Source of the DNA: RECM01 sp047921215
GTDB taxonomy: Bacteria > Bacteroidota > Rhodothermia > Balneolales > Cyclonatronaceae
Direction of reading: 5' to 3'
Assembly (NCBI GenBank): GCA_047921215.1
Contig: JBLRWO010000001.1
Span: 1 to 64,000 of the forward strand
DNA length: 64,000 nt
Shown here: one piece after another, positions 25,528 to 34,167 of the stretch
Layout: every line of letters starts with the position of its first letter
How positions within the stretch are numbered: the stretch's first letter is position 1
Notes under the pieces: model-generated
What the model was told of the DNA's origin: nothing
Seen by the model: the letters and a program-made list of their open reading frames with translations, nothing else
Databases searched by the model: none
Translations under genes and position numbers: made by a program

Positions 25528-27777
25528 ATGCCACTGTCGAACAAAGCGCGACGCTACATTGAGAAAAACCGGTCAAAAAGTGCCTCACGGATCGCCCGCG
25601 ATCTGAACCTGGATCCGGTGGAGGTAGGCGCATACCTGGAATCACTTGCCAAATCGGATGCCGGGACTGATCCGGCCGCATCCGGAACCGCATCCGGCAA
25701 ACAAACGGCACGATCCGGGAGAACATCCCGTAAAGGTTCAGGTTCTGATGCGGATTCAGGAACTGCCGCTGGTTCGGGTTCAGAATCGGTATCCGGTGCA
25801 GCTCCGGGTGCAGGCTCCGGATCTGGCTCAGGTACAGGCTCCGGATCAGGTTCAGGTTCAGGTTCAGGTTCGGCCGACGGACCGGGCTCTGAACCGGGAC
25901 AAGGCAACGGTTCCGGGCCTTCCGGCGCGCGCAAGGTCCTCTTTTTCGCCATCATGCTGAGCATCCCGGTTCTTTTCTTCGTTTTCCTGGAACTCGGCCT
26001 GCGCTGGGGCAACTACCGCGGAAACCTGGAACTGTTCATCTATCCGGAGATTTTCCGCGGGGAATATGTGCTGCCCAACCCCGGATTTACCGGGCGCTAT
26101 TTTTTCGCGACCACAACCAACCCCACCCCGTCGAACGACACTTTTCTTGCCGTTAAACCGGACAACGGGTTCCGTCTGTTTGTGATCGGCGGATCCTCGG
26201 CAGCCGGCTATCCCTACGGCTATAACGGCACGTTCAGCCGGGTGGTGAAAGACATGCTTCAGGATGTGATGCCCGGCAAGGTGGTTGAGGTGGTGAATGT
26301 GGCCACCGCGGCCATCAATACCTACACGCTGTATGACCAGGTGGATGAAATCCTCGAGCACGATCCGGATGCCATCATGATCTACAGCGGGCATAACGAG
26401 TACTACGGGGCCCTTGGCGTCGGTTCAGCCGAACGGCTGGGGTCGAATCCCGCTTTTGTCCGTCTCTATCTGCGCCTGCAGCGCCTGCGCACATTTATGC
26501 TGATCCGCGACGGCCTGGTCAGGGTCACCGCGCTGTTCACTCCGGAACCGGCCGATGCCGGCGAGCGCATCCGCACGCTGATGGAGCGGGTGGTCGGAGA
26601 GCGGTCCATACCCCTCGATTCAAGGCTCTATGAGCGGGGAAAACGCCAGCTCGAGAGTAACCTGGCCGCCATCACCCGGAAATTCAACGCGCAACAGGTA
26701 CCCGTTTTCATCGGCAGCCTCACCAGTAACCTTAAAGACCACCCCCCATTTGAGTCGGTAAGCCTTGAAAACCATCCTCCCGCCGATGAAGTGTATGCCC
26801 GGGCAAAGGCCGCCTATAACAAAGACCGGCTGGATGAGGCACTGGAAGGGTTCATCTATGCAAAGGATCTGGATGCTCTTCGTTTCCGCGCTCCCACCGC
26901 GTTCAATGAGATCATCCGGGATGTGACAGGGCGTACCGGCAACTATTATGTTCCGGTGGATGAAACCTTCCTTGAGTCGGCCGAAAATGGCATTACCGGG
27001 TACGATCTGATGCTGGAGCACCTGCACCCTAACCGGCGCGGTTATTTCCTGATGGGAACCGCCTATTTCGAGGCTCTCCGGGATGCGGATTTCCTCGATC
27101 GTGAGGCCGATCTCTCCCGCCTGCAACCCTACGAATATTACTACGAACGCATGAACATGTCCGAATTTGACGAGCGGGTTGCATGGCACCGGGTACAGAC
27201 CCTGACAAACAGCTGGCCGTTTGTCAGTGAGCCCAACCCGGCGGGTTATCCGAGGGGCTACAGACTGCAGGGCCTTGCCGACAGCCTTGCCTTTCAGGTT
27301 GTGAACAGTCCGCTGCGCTGGGATGAGGCCAAAGTATTCCTCGGTGAACGGCTCCGGGCCGAGGGCCGCACTGATGAAGCCCTGGCCGAGTACTTCGGAC
27401 TGATCCGGGACCAGCCCGCAAACGACTCTCCCTATGTATTCGCTGCACGCATCTATCTGGACCGCAACGATTTTCAGTCTGCACGCCCACTGCTCGAAAG
27501 TGCCCTGAAGCTGGAGGAATCGGCCTATGTTACCAAGATGCTTGGCGCCATTGAGGTCGATGCCGGTAATCTTGACCGGGGGATAGACCTTCTTGAACGA
27601 TCCCTGAAAATGGCGCCTGACGATGCGCAGGCCCTGTTCAATCTGTCGGGTGCCTACGGGCTTAAAGGACGCCACCAGGAAGCCATGGACCTGGCCCGTC
27701 GCGTTGAGCGGTTGAACCCCAATTTCCCCGGCCTCCGCGCCTGGATGGCACAGCTGCAGTTCGCGATAAACAGGTAG
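25528..27777 (+). CDS. Membrane-anchored SGNH-like hydrolase with C-terminal TPRs and a Gly-Ser-rich linker
   Basis: 749 residues in four parts. Residues 1-44 resemble a small helical DNA-binding-like motif. Residues about 46-133 are Gly/Ser-rich low complexity. A membrane helix follows at 136-158. Then comes an SGNH-type domain with GGSSAAGYPYG (nucleophile Ser near 221), YSGHNEYYG (about 290) and a C-terminal HLHPNRRGY that could supply the catalytic His near 501. TPR-like repeats fill about 600-749. SGNH domains of this kind are ester hydrolases or acyl/acetyl-group enzymes; the substrate is unknown. The linker is built from GGTTCA-type hexamers, probably variable in length. Confidence 0.7.
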   Translation: MPLSNKARRYIEKNRSKSASRIARDLNLDPVEVGAYLESLAKSDAGTDPAASGTASGKQTARSGRTSRKGSGSDADSGTAAGSGSESVSGAAPGAGSGSGSGTGSGSGSGSGSGSADGPGSEPGQGNGSGPSGARKVLFFAIMLSIPVLFFVFLELGLRWGNYRGNLELFIYPEIFRGEYVLPNPGFTGRYFFATTTNPTPSNDTFLAVKPDNGFRLFVIGGSSAAGYPYGYNGTFSRVVKDMLQDVMPGKVVEVVNVATAAINTYTLYDQVDEILEHDPDAIMIYSGHNEYYGALGVGSAERLGSNPAFVRLYLRLQRLRTFMLIRDGLVRVTALFTPEPADAGERIRTLMERVVGERSIPLDSRLYERGKRQLESNLAAITRKFNAQQVPVFIGSLTSNLKDHPPFESVSLENHPPADEVYARAKAAYNKDRLDEALEGFIYAKDLDALRFRAPTAFNEIIRDVTGRTGNYYVPVDETFLESAENGITGYDLMLEHLHPNRRGYFLMGTAYFEALRDADFLDREADLSRLQPYEYYYERMNMSEFDERVAWHRVQTLTNSWPFVSEPNPAGYPRGYRLQGLADSLAFQVVNSPLRWDEAKVFLGERLRAEGRTDEALAEYFGLIRDQPANDSPYVFAARIYLDRNDFQSARPLLESALKLEESAYVTKMLGAIEVDAGNLDRGIDLLERSLKMAPDDAQALFNLSGAYGLKGRHQEAMDLARRVERLNPNFPGLRAWMAQLQFAINR
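25741..25875 (+). repeat. GGTTCA-type hexanucleotide array coding a Gly-Ser linker
   Basis: Repeated GGTTCA, GGCTCC and GGATCT units encode alternating Gly and Ser in the SGNH/TPR protein. The perfect part near 25849-25869 has four consecutive GGTTCA-type units. Length changes of six bases would not break the frame. Confidence 0.75.
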
Positions 27778-28080
27778 GTTTTTAAAAAGCAGGCAGGTTT
27801 GATATAAACCCCGGTTGGAGGTTAAGATTTGGGAAGTAGCGCGACTTTTGATATTCGATTCTTGAGACGTAGCGACCCGGCGATATTCGATCTGGTGGAG
27901 AACATCGCTAAGTCGGTATAACGATGTGAAACCACATCGGGAAAAGCACCAGGAAAAAGCCTGTAGTTGCTGCCAACATCATTGGGAAATCATTGCTATT
28001 TTGGAGGGACTGACAGCGGGGAACCGTTCGGCGGTTTCTGACCAGCACTTTACAATACATCACCCGAAAAACTTTTTTCC
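27778..28080. other. Intergenic region with a short hairpin
   Basis: No gene is visible. GATATTCGAT occurs twice (near 27858 and 27891). A perfect seven-base stem (CGATGTG at 27922-27928, CACATCG at 27933-27939) closes an AAAC loop but lacks a T-tract, so it is not called a terminator. The heptanucleotide and core repeats of neighbouring gaps are absent. Confidence 0.4.
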
Positions 28081-29424
28081 ATGGCACTCATGATCTCCGT
28101 TTCCGGTATCCGCGGGATATTCGGTGAAGACCTCAACCCCGAAAACCTGGCACGTTTCACAGCCGCGTACGGCACATGGATCGGGAGGCGCAAGGTTGTT
28201 GTGGGGCGCGACTCCCGGGTTACCGGAGAGCTTTGTGAGAAAATCGTGGCGGCAACACTGCAGTCGACAGGTTGTGATGTGATCCTGGCCGGCATCGTTC
28301 CGACACCCACGGTAGCCATGGAGGTACTCCGGCACGGTGCCGGAGGCGGCATCATACTGTCGGCCAGCCACAACCCCGCAGAGTGGAATGCCCTCAAACT
28401 GCTGAATGACAAAAGCGAATTTCTGGACGCCGATCAGGGTGAACAGGTAATTCAAATCGCCGACAAAGGTAAACGCCTCTATGTGGGTTATGATCAGATC
28501 GGATCGGTTTCGACCTCGGATGACGCCGTAAAGGATCATGTGGACCGCATCCTCGCCCTCCCCTACATCGATGCCGATCAGATAGCGGCGGCCAATTTTT
28601 CGGTTGCTGTGGATGCAGTGAACGGCGCGGGTTCCGAGAGTTTCCCCTACCTTCTCGAACGGCTGGGCATCAGGCGGATCGAGAAAATCCACTGCACACC
28701 TAACGGGCTGTTCCCGCACAATCCCGAGCCGCTGCCCGAACACCTGGGCGACATCTGCAATCTGGTTAAGGAGAAATCGTGCGACATCGGCTTTGTGACC
28801 GACCCCGACGGCGACCGCCTGGCTGTTGTCGACAATAACGGACGTTTTATCGGCGAGGAGTACACCCAGGCCGCTGCTTTTGACTTTCTGCTGGGCAAGA
28901 AGCCGGGCCCGATCGTGACCAACCTCTCCTCTTCGATGGTCAACGACGATATCGCCAAAAAATTCAGACAGGTCTGCCATCGCTCGGCTGTGGGTGAAAT
29001 CAACGTGGTAAAGCAGATGCAAAAGGTGGGTGCCGTACTCGGCGGTGAAGGCAACGGAGGGGTGATCAACCCCGATCTGCATCCCGGACGCGACGGCCTC
29101 GTTGGTATCGCAATGATCCTGCAGCACCTGGCCGAACTGGGAATCACATCCTCGGAATACCGCGACTCCCTTCCCGATTATACCATCGTTAAGCGCAAGA
29201 TGCAGCTAAAAGACCTCGATGCCGACTCTGTACTTAAACATCTTCTGAAACGCTACGGAAACGGCGATACCGACACCACCGATGGCCTCAAAATCCGTTT
29301 TGAAGACGGCTGGGCCCATCTGCGCAAGTCAAACACCGAACCGATCATCCGTCTCTATACCGAGGCCACCACCCGCGATCATGCTGAATCTATTGCTGAT
29401 GAAATCCAGAATCAGATCAGCTGA
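28081..29424 (+). CDS. glmM: Phosphoglucosamine mutase / phosphohexomutase
   Basis: 447 residues with the four-domain alpha-D-phosphohexomutase plan. The phosphoserine loop is LSASHNP with Ser96 as the phosphorylated residue. The metal loop is TDPDGDRLAVVD, the sugar-binding loop is GGEGNGGVI, and the phosphate-binding end is KSNTEPIIRLYTEA. It would interconvert hexose 6- and 1-phosphates, most likely GlcN-6-P to GlcN-1-P for UDP-GlcNAc. A phosphomannomutase or phosphoglucomutase role cannot be excluded from sequence alone. It appears to be monocistronic. Confidence 0.85.
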   Translation: MALMISVSGIRGIFGEDLNPENLARFTAAYGTWIGRRKVVVGRDSRVTGELCEKIVAATLQSTGCDVILAGIVPTPTVAMEVLRHGAGGGIILSASHNPAEWNALKLLNDKSEFLDADQGEQVIQIADKGKRLYVGYDQIGSVSTSDDAVKDHVDRILALPYIDADQIAAANFSVAVDAVNGAGSESFPYLLERLGIRRIEKIHCTPNGLFPHNPEPLPEHLGDICNLVKEKSCDIGFVTDPDGDRLAVVDNNGRFIGEEYTQAAAFDFLLGKKPGPIVTNLSSSMVNDDIAKKFRQVCHRSAVGEINVVKQMQKVGAVLGGEGNGGVINPDLHPGRDGLVGIAMILQHLAELGITSSEYRDSLPDYTIVKRKMQLKDLDADSVLKHLLKRYGNGDTDTTDGLKIRFEDGWAHLRKSNTEPIIRLYTEATTRDHAESIADEIQNQIS

Positions 29425-29892
29425 AGCGGGCAGGTAAATCAGGCCAATCGGGGCTTATGTTTTTGGAAGGTAACATCATGGGGAACAATAGGTTATGAAC
29501 AATAGAACAATGGAATAGGGAATAGGGAATGGGGAAGTATCCACCAAATGTCATGCTGAGCGAAGGGCGCAGCCCGAAGTCGAAGCACGTGGGAGGCTCC
29601 GAAAAGCCTCTCAGAAAGCCGATGGCACCCGTGGCCCCGTTTCCACGGGGCTATGCCCTTCGACTTCAGCTTTCGCTTCGCAAAAGTTTGCGCTCTTTTA
29701 GGCTGACGTAGCCAGTCACCTCCCCATTCCCTATTCTATTGTTCACATATTCACCTGTTCCGTAATACGATTGAAATAATAACACTATTCATTCCAATTA
29801 TTCGCGGCTTGCATTTCCCTGCTTACGTTTTTATTGCGCCACTTACCATTATTACCTTACCTTTGTGGTTTCATTATTAAACCACTTCCTGC
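29425..29892. other. Intergenic region filled by repeat copy R5
   Basis: Most of this gap is the mirrored element at 29497-29744. The remaining 29770-29892 is AT-rich and likely holds the yicC promoter. A short open frame within the element is repeat sequence and not a gene. Confidence 0.5.
29497..29744. repeat. Mirrored intergenic element, copy R5
   Basis: The left arm (29497-29535) is made of GAACAAT and GGAATAG heptamers, and the right arm (29721-29744) is their reverse complement. Inside are two head-to-head core copies: ATGCTGAGCGAAGG to GTCGAAGCACGTGGG on the left, and GCCCTTCGACTTCAGC to GCGCTC on the right. A perfect GCCCCGT/ACGGGGC hairpin lies at 29634-29651. Confidence 0.85.
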
Positions 29893-30774
29893 ATGATTGA
29901 ATCGATGACCGGTTTCGGCCGGGGCGAAGCATACAAAAACGGAACGACTGTATCGGTCGAGATGCGATCGGTAAACAACCGCTTCTGCGAGGTGACGCTC
30001 AAAATGCCTTCGCTGCTTCAGCAGAAGGAACATGAGTTCCGCGACCTTATCCAGAAGAATTTTGAGCGCGGCAAATTTAACATACAGATCTCGCTGGAAA
30101 GCTCCGATACCATGGGTCCGGCCCTGGTGATCAATAAGAAGGCGGTTTCTTCATACAAAAATGTACTCGACCAGCTTCGTGAGGTGGCCTCCATCAATGA
30201 GACGGTGAACCTGGAACATTTCCTGCACTTTAATGATCTGTTTACAAGCCGTGAGGTAAGTGATGAAGAGGTGAAACTCGTTTACGAGCTGGCCATGAAT
30301 GCCTGCCAGAAGGCAATCGGCGAGATCCGCACGATGCGCCGTCAGGAGGGCAAATACCTCGCCGATGATATGCTCAAACGGTTGACGAACATCGGCACGA
30401 TTATCGAAAATGTTCGTTCAATCGCATCCGGGCGAATCGATGACGCCCGAACCCGCTTCAGGGATCGCATTGCCGCCATGGTGACCGACGAAAGTTTCGA
30501 TCCCGAAAGGCTTGAACTCGAAATTGCCATCCTGGCCGACAAGCTCGACATCACCGAAGAACTGGTGCGACTGGACGCTCACCTTAAATTTTTCACCGAG
30601 GCGATGCAGAACAAGGAGGCATCCGGACGCAAACTGAACTTCCTGCTGCAGGAGATGCTTCGCGAAATCAATACCATCGGATCAAAAAGTTACAACGCCG
30701 ACATCGCGCACCACGTGGTGAACGTAAAGGAGACCCTGGAGAAAATCCGCGAGCAGGTGCAGAATATTGAGTAA
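29893..30774 (+). CDS. yicC: YicC family endoribonuclease-like protein
   Basis: 293 residues. The N-terminus MIESMTGFGRGEA and VEMRSVNNRFCE is the family signature, and the C-terminal DUF1732 end (EASGRKLNFLLQEMLREINT, then IREQVQNIE) is intact. E. coli YicC is reported as an endoribonuclease that affects small-RNA stability. The gene heads the yicC-gmk-rpoZ-coaBC order seen in many Bacteroidota-related genomes. Its last codons GAGTAA merge with heptamer repeats, so the 3' end adjoins a mirrored element. Confidence 0.93.
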   Translation: MIESMTGFGRGEAYKNGTTVSVEMRSVNNRFCEVTLKMPSLLQQKEHEFRDLIQKNFERGKFNIQISLESSDTMGPALVINKKAVSSYKNVLDQLREVASINETVNLEHFLHFNDLFTSREVSDEEVKLVYELAMNACQKAIGEIRTMRRQEGKYLADDMLKRLTNIGTIIENVRSIASGRIDDARTRFRDRIAAMVTDESFDPERLELEIAILADKLDITEELVRLDAHLKFFTEAMQNKEASGRKLNFLLQEMLREINTIGSKSYNADIAHHVVNVKETLEKIREQVQNIE

Positions 30775-30965
30775 TGAGTAATGTGTACTGAGACATCAGA
30801 CATCAGACAACGTCATGCTGAGCGCAGCCCTGAGCATGGCCTGAAAGCATTGGAACGGAGTCGATGGGCGTAGTCGAAGCACGTGGGGGCTTTTAAAAAG
30901 TCCCCGGATCGCGTGAAAACACATTCATTTTCAATCAATTCTGATGTCTGATATCCCATTACTCA
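30768..30965. repeat. Mirrored intergenic element, copy R6, reaching into gmk
   Basis: The left arm has TGAGTAATGAGTAATG (30768-30783) and two ACATCAG heptamers. The core (30812-30905) runs from CGTCATGCTGAGCGCAG to GTCGAAGCACGTGGG and a GGGGGCTTTTAAAAAGTCCCC hairpin. The right arm (30939-30965) is the reverse complement of the left and contains the gmk start codon. Confidence 0.85.
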
Positions 30966-31555
30966 AAACCCGGCACCCATTGCAAACAGCGAGAATCTTC
31001 ATCCTGACGGCCCCCAGCGGCGGGGGCAAAACGACCATCGCGCACCGATTGCTTCAGGAGTTCCCGAAGCTGGTCTTTTCTGTATCGGCAACCACACGTG
31101 CACGGCGTGAGGGCGAAACCGATGGAAAGGACTACTATTTCCTGACTCGCGCTGAATTCGACCGAAGGATTGAAGCGGGTGCATTCATCGAGTGGGAGGA
31201 GTTCTACGGAGGCAGTCGCTATGGCACGCTGAAGGACCATATTGATAACCATCTGAAAAAAGGTTATTTTATTCTGTTTGATGTCGAGGTAAACGGTGCG
31301 AAAAGCCTGAAGGAATATTTCAGGGATTCTGCCGTATCCATATTCATCAGTCCGCCCTCACGTGAAGAACTTCGCAGACGGCTGCAGCTCAGGGGAACCG
31401 AAAATGAAAAAACCCTGAAACTGAGGCTCGAGAGGGCCGAAATGGAACTCGAGCAGGCCGATTTTTTTGATTACACCGTTGTCAATGAACATCTCGATAC
31501 CGCCTACGCGCAGGTTCGGGAGATCGTTGCAAAGTCCATAAATAACCAGGAATAG
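30944..31555 (+). CDS. gmk: Guanylate kinase
   Basis: 203 residues. The P-loop is TAPSGGGKTT (about 24-33), followed by the GMP-binding SATTRARREGETDGKDYYF and EWEEFYGGSRYGT. It phosphorylates GMP to GDP in the cytoplasm. ATG 30944 lies inside the right arm of the preceding repeat element, so the first eight or so residues (MSDIPLLK) are repeat-encoded and extend beyond the usual short N-terminus. A TTG at codon 13 could be an alternative start. rpoZ follows by ten bases, consistent with an operon. Confidence 0.95.
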   Translation: MSDIPLLKTRHPLQTARIFILTAPSGGGKTTIAHRLLQEFPKLVFSVSATTRARREGETDGKDYYFLTRAEFDRRIEAGAFIEWEEFYGGSRYGTLKDHIDNHLKKGYFILFDVEVNGAKSLKEYFRDSAVSIFISPPSREELRRRLQLRGTENEKTLKLRLERAEMELEQADFFDYTVVNEHLDTAYAQVREIVAKSINNQE

Positions 31556-31565
31556 ATTTACCACC

Positions 31566-31862
31566 ATGCCGATTAAAACAGTTGATGTAGAAAAAGTCCA
31601 GGATATCACAGGCAACATCTATGAGTCCATCGTTATCATGAGCAAGCGCTCGCGCCAGCTTTCCGCCCGCGAGAAGATGGAACTGGACGAAAAACTGAAA
31701 TATTTCGAAGGTTTCGAGGAAGAAGACGAATTCACCTTCAACGAAGAGCAGGAGCGCATCTCCCTGGAATACGAATCCCGCCCGCATGCCACACAACGCG
31801 CGGTCGATGAGCTCGAGAACAACAAAATAGCCTACAGATATCCTGAAAATCAGGATTTCTGA
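31566..31862 (+). CDS. rpoZ: RNA polymerase omega-like subunit
   Basis: 98 residues. The segment GNIYESIVIMSKRSRQLSAR matches the conserved N-terminal helix pair of omega, which binds the beta-prime subunit. The rest is acidic and ends with ATQRAVDELENNKIAYRYP, the usual extended tail in this group. Omega helps RNA polymerase assembly and can take part in the ppGpp response. The position between gmk and coaBC strongly supports the call. The coaBC start is nine bases downstream. Confidence 0.88.
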   Translation: MPIKTVDVEKVQDITGNIYESIVIMSKRSRQLSAREKMELDEKLKYFEGFEEEDEFTFNEEQERISLEYESRPHATQRAVDELENNKIAYRYPENQDF

Positions 31863-31870
31863 TTCCCGCC

Positions 31871-33085
31871 ATGCTGCAGGGCAAGCGGATCATACTCGGT
31901 GTTACCGGTGGAATAGCGGCCTATAAGGCCGTTTTTCTTTTACGTGAACTGCAAAAATCGGGCGCAGAGGTACGTGTTACCATGACGCCATCCGCCACCC
32001 GCTTTGTCGGCGTCGAAACCTTTGCCGCCCTCTCCCGCCAGGATGTGGCTGTTGAAGTATTCACCGGAGGCGACCTGACTTCTGGCCACTGGACCCGCCA
32101 CATCGAATGGGGTGAATGGGCCGAACTGTTCGTGATTGCACCCTGTACTGCCAATACCCTGGCCAAAATCGTGCACGGATTCAGCGACAACATGCTTACA
32201 TCCGTGGCACTGGCTGCACGCTGTCCCATCTTGATATGTCCGACTATGGATGGCGGCATGTACCGTTCCCCTGCCACTCAGTCGAACATCACACGCGCCC
32301 GTGAAATGAGTATGCACATTCTCGAACCGGACAGCGGATACCTCGCCAGCGGCCTCGACGACCAGGGTCGCCTGCCCGAGCCCGGGGTCATTATCAGCAG
32401 GGTTGAAGAAATTCTGGCGGACGTTCCCGCGGGACCACTCGCGGGAAAACAGGTGGTGGTTACTGCCGGTCCTACCCGCGAATTCCTTGATCCGGTCAGA
32501 TTTATCTCCAATCCCAGCAGCGGCAAAATGGGCCTGGCCATGGCCGAAGCTGCAAAAAAAATGGGTGCACGGGTTACCCTGATCCACGGTCCGGTTTCTG
32601 AAGCGTTGCCCGGGAACATCACCAATGTATCCATCACCTCGGCATCCGATCTGTTTGATGCGGTCAAAAAGCATCACCACGCCGATATTTTCATTCTTGC
32701 CGCGGCTGTATCCGATTTTTCTCCGGCAACCCGCCACCAGCAAAAAGTTAAAAAAGACCAGGCCGAAAGCACCATCACCCTGCAGCCCACCCCCGATACC
32801 CTTCAGTGGCTGGGCGACAACAAAAAACCGGGTCAGGTTCTAGTTGGTTTCGCAATGGAGACTGAAAATCTGCTTGAAAGCGCCCGCAGCAAGCGCAAAC
32901 GGAAAAACTGCGACTGGATTGTAGCCAATTCCATCCTTGAAGAAGGCAGCGGTTTTGCCCACGACACCAACTCGGTATACCTGATCAGCGAAAAAACGGC
33001 CCCGGGTTCAGAAATCCGTTTTGAAGGCTCCAAAAGCCTGATTGCCGACAACGTGCTCAAAGCGATTTTTACACCCTCACGGTGA
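31871..33085 (+). CDS. coaBC: Bifunctional phosphopantothenoylcysteine decarboxylase / ligase
   Basis: 404 residues. The N-terminal flavoprotein half has GVTGGIAAYKA, TRHIEWGEWAELFVIAPCTANTLAK with the key His, and ICPTMDGGMY. The C-terminal CoaB half has VVTAGPTREFLDPVRFISNPSSGKMG and a KVKK motif. The enzyme joins 4'-phosphopantothenate with cysteine and decarboxylates the product, two steps of coenzyme A synthesis. panB of the same pathway lies at 37.1-37.9 kb. The stop sits in GGTGAGTAGTG, heptamer-like sequence that opens repeat copy R7. Confidence 0.95.
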   Translation: MLQGKRIILGVTGGIAAYKAVFLLRELQKSGAEVRVTMTPSATRFVGVETFAALSRQDVAVEVFTGGDLTSGHWTRHIEWGEWAELFVIAPCTANTLAKIVHGFSDNMLTSVALAARCPILICPTMDGGMYRSPATQSNITRAREMSMHILEPDSGYLASGLDDQGRLPEPGVIISRVEEILADVPAGPLAGKQVVVTAGPTREFLDPVRFISNPSSGKMGLAMAEAAKKMGARVTLIHGPVSEALPGNITNVSITSASDLFDAVKKHHHADIFILAAAVSDFSPATRHQQKVKKDQAESTITLQPTPDTLQWLGDNKKPGQVLVGFAMETENLLESARSKRKRKNCDWIVANSILEEGSGFAHDTNSVYLISEKTAPGSEIRFEGSKSLIADNVLKAIFTPSR

Positions 33086-33239
33086 GTAGTGCGCGGCACG
33101 GCATACGTGCCTCGACTTTGGTCTTCGATACTCCCAGACCTGCGCTCGGCATGACGGGGGGAGGGGCTGCGCCAGCAATGACATCATTTCAAATCACTTT
33201 GTGGTTCAGCTGATCGCTTGTTCCGTACTTCCCTGATTC
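33086..33239. repeat. Degenerate intergenic repeat, copy R7
   Basis: It opens with GTGAGTAGTG at the coaBC stop. A reversed core (33096-33160) follows with ACGTGCCTCGACTTTGG, TCTTCGAT, CTGCGCTCGGCATGACGGG. The end block at 33214-33239 matches 20136-20161 except for one base. Weak repeats ACCTCCTTAAYAGCAT at 33268-33283 and 33294-33309 lie beyond it. Confidence 0.65.
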
Positions 33240-33414
33240 GAAGTTTCTTAAAAGCACCTCCGTTGGAACCTCCTTAACAGCATCCCCGATGCTACCTCCT
33301 TAATAGCATTATTATGTGATAATTATGTCTCCCTGTCATTTAATTTTGTAAGGCTTCCGTCAAAATATGCTCTTATTACTAAACACTTATTTAGCAATCA
33401 TAAATGACATCATT

Positions 33415-33867
33415 ATGGCCGATACATGCACGCAGATCTACCTGCATATTGTTATTTCTGTAGGGAGTGGCAAATCTTTTCTCAAAAAAACCTGGCGCGC
33501 TGACCTTTTCCATTACATTTCCGGTGTTATCCGGAACAGGAAGCATAAAGTGATCGCCATTAACGGTTCCGACGATCACATTCATATTTTCATCCGGTAT
33601 GTTCCGCTTGAGCGGCTTGGTGACCTGGTCAACGCAGTTAAATCAACCGCTATGATCTGGCTGCGACAGAAACGATACGTGAGACCCGATTTTCACTGGC
33701 AACCCGGTTATACCGCATTCAGCCACTCAAGGTCGCAGGTTGGAGGATTAATCCGTTACATCGACCGCCAGGAACTGCATCACCGCAGGAAATCATTCAG
33801 GGATGAGCACTCTGAACTGTTGAAGAATTCGGGGTACTCTGTGCACCATATATACGATTACCATTAA
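33415..33867 (+). CDS. IS200/IS605-type Y1 transposase (TnpA-like)
   Basis: 150 residues. The HUH motif is DDHIHIFIR (about 54-62), and the C-terminal helix GGLIRYIDRQELHHRRKSF carries the expected nucleophile Tyr. Y1 enzymes cut and rejoin single-stranded DNA at hairpins, and relatives mobilise short palindromic (REP-type) repeats. ATG 33415 gives MADTCTQIYLH, the typical start; an upstream TTG/ATG extension is less likely. No clear terminal hairpins or tnpB partner were identified, so it may be a lone or RAYT-like enzyme. Its frame is intact. Confidence 0.85.
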   Translation: MADTCTQIYLHIVISVGSGKSFLKKTWRADLFHYISGVIRNRKHKVIAINGSDDHIHIFIRYVPLERLGDLVNAVKSTAMIWLRQKRYVRPDFHWQPGYTAFSHSRSQVGGLIRYIDRQELHHRRKSFRDEHSELLKNSGYSVHHIYDYH

Positions 33868-33904
33868 CACTCTGCCACTGGCACATAATTAAACCTCATG
33901 CCTG

Positions 33905-34085
33905 TCGCTGGTCCTTGCACGAACTGAACATGACCCGAACACGATCTGGACACGGCCCGGGCACGACCTGAACACGACCTGAACACGGTCCGGGCACGAC
34001 CTGAATACGATCCGGGCACGACCTGAGCACAACCTGAACACGACCTGAACACGACCTGAACACGGTCCGGGCTCTGCCCTTGCAT
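33905..34085. repeat. Imperfect 12-base tandem array
   Basis: Units close to CACGACCTGAAC repeat through most of this stretch with variants such as CACGGTCCGGGC. The CCTGA core and 12-base spacing match the array at 23800-23916. The array lies 38 bases past the transposase stop. A minus-strand open frame through it is an artefact of the repeat. Confidence 0.85.
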
Positions 34086-34167
34086 GGTCTGATTATGGCC
34101 TGTTAATCACACCCATCGTCAATCGATCTACTTTCATGGCGTTTTTCTCTGTATTTTCATCCGCGTT

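Noticed and set aside
27922..27939. Perfect seven-base hairpin before the glmM-type gene
   Set aside because: No T-tract, no family of copies and no match to a known riboswitch, so only noted in the gap entry.
33864..34085. Minus-strand open frame of 73 codons
   Set aside because: It is a translation of the 12-base tandem array and only reflects its period.
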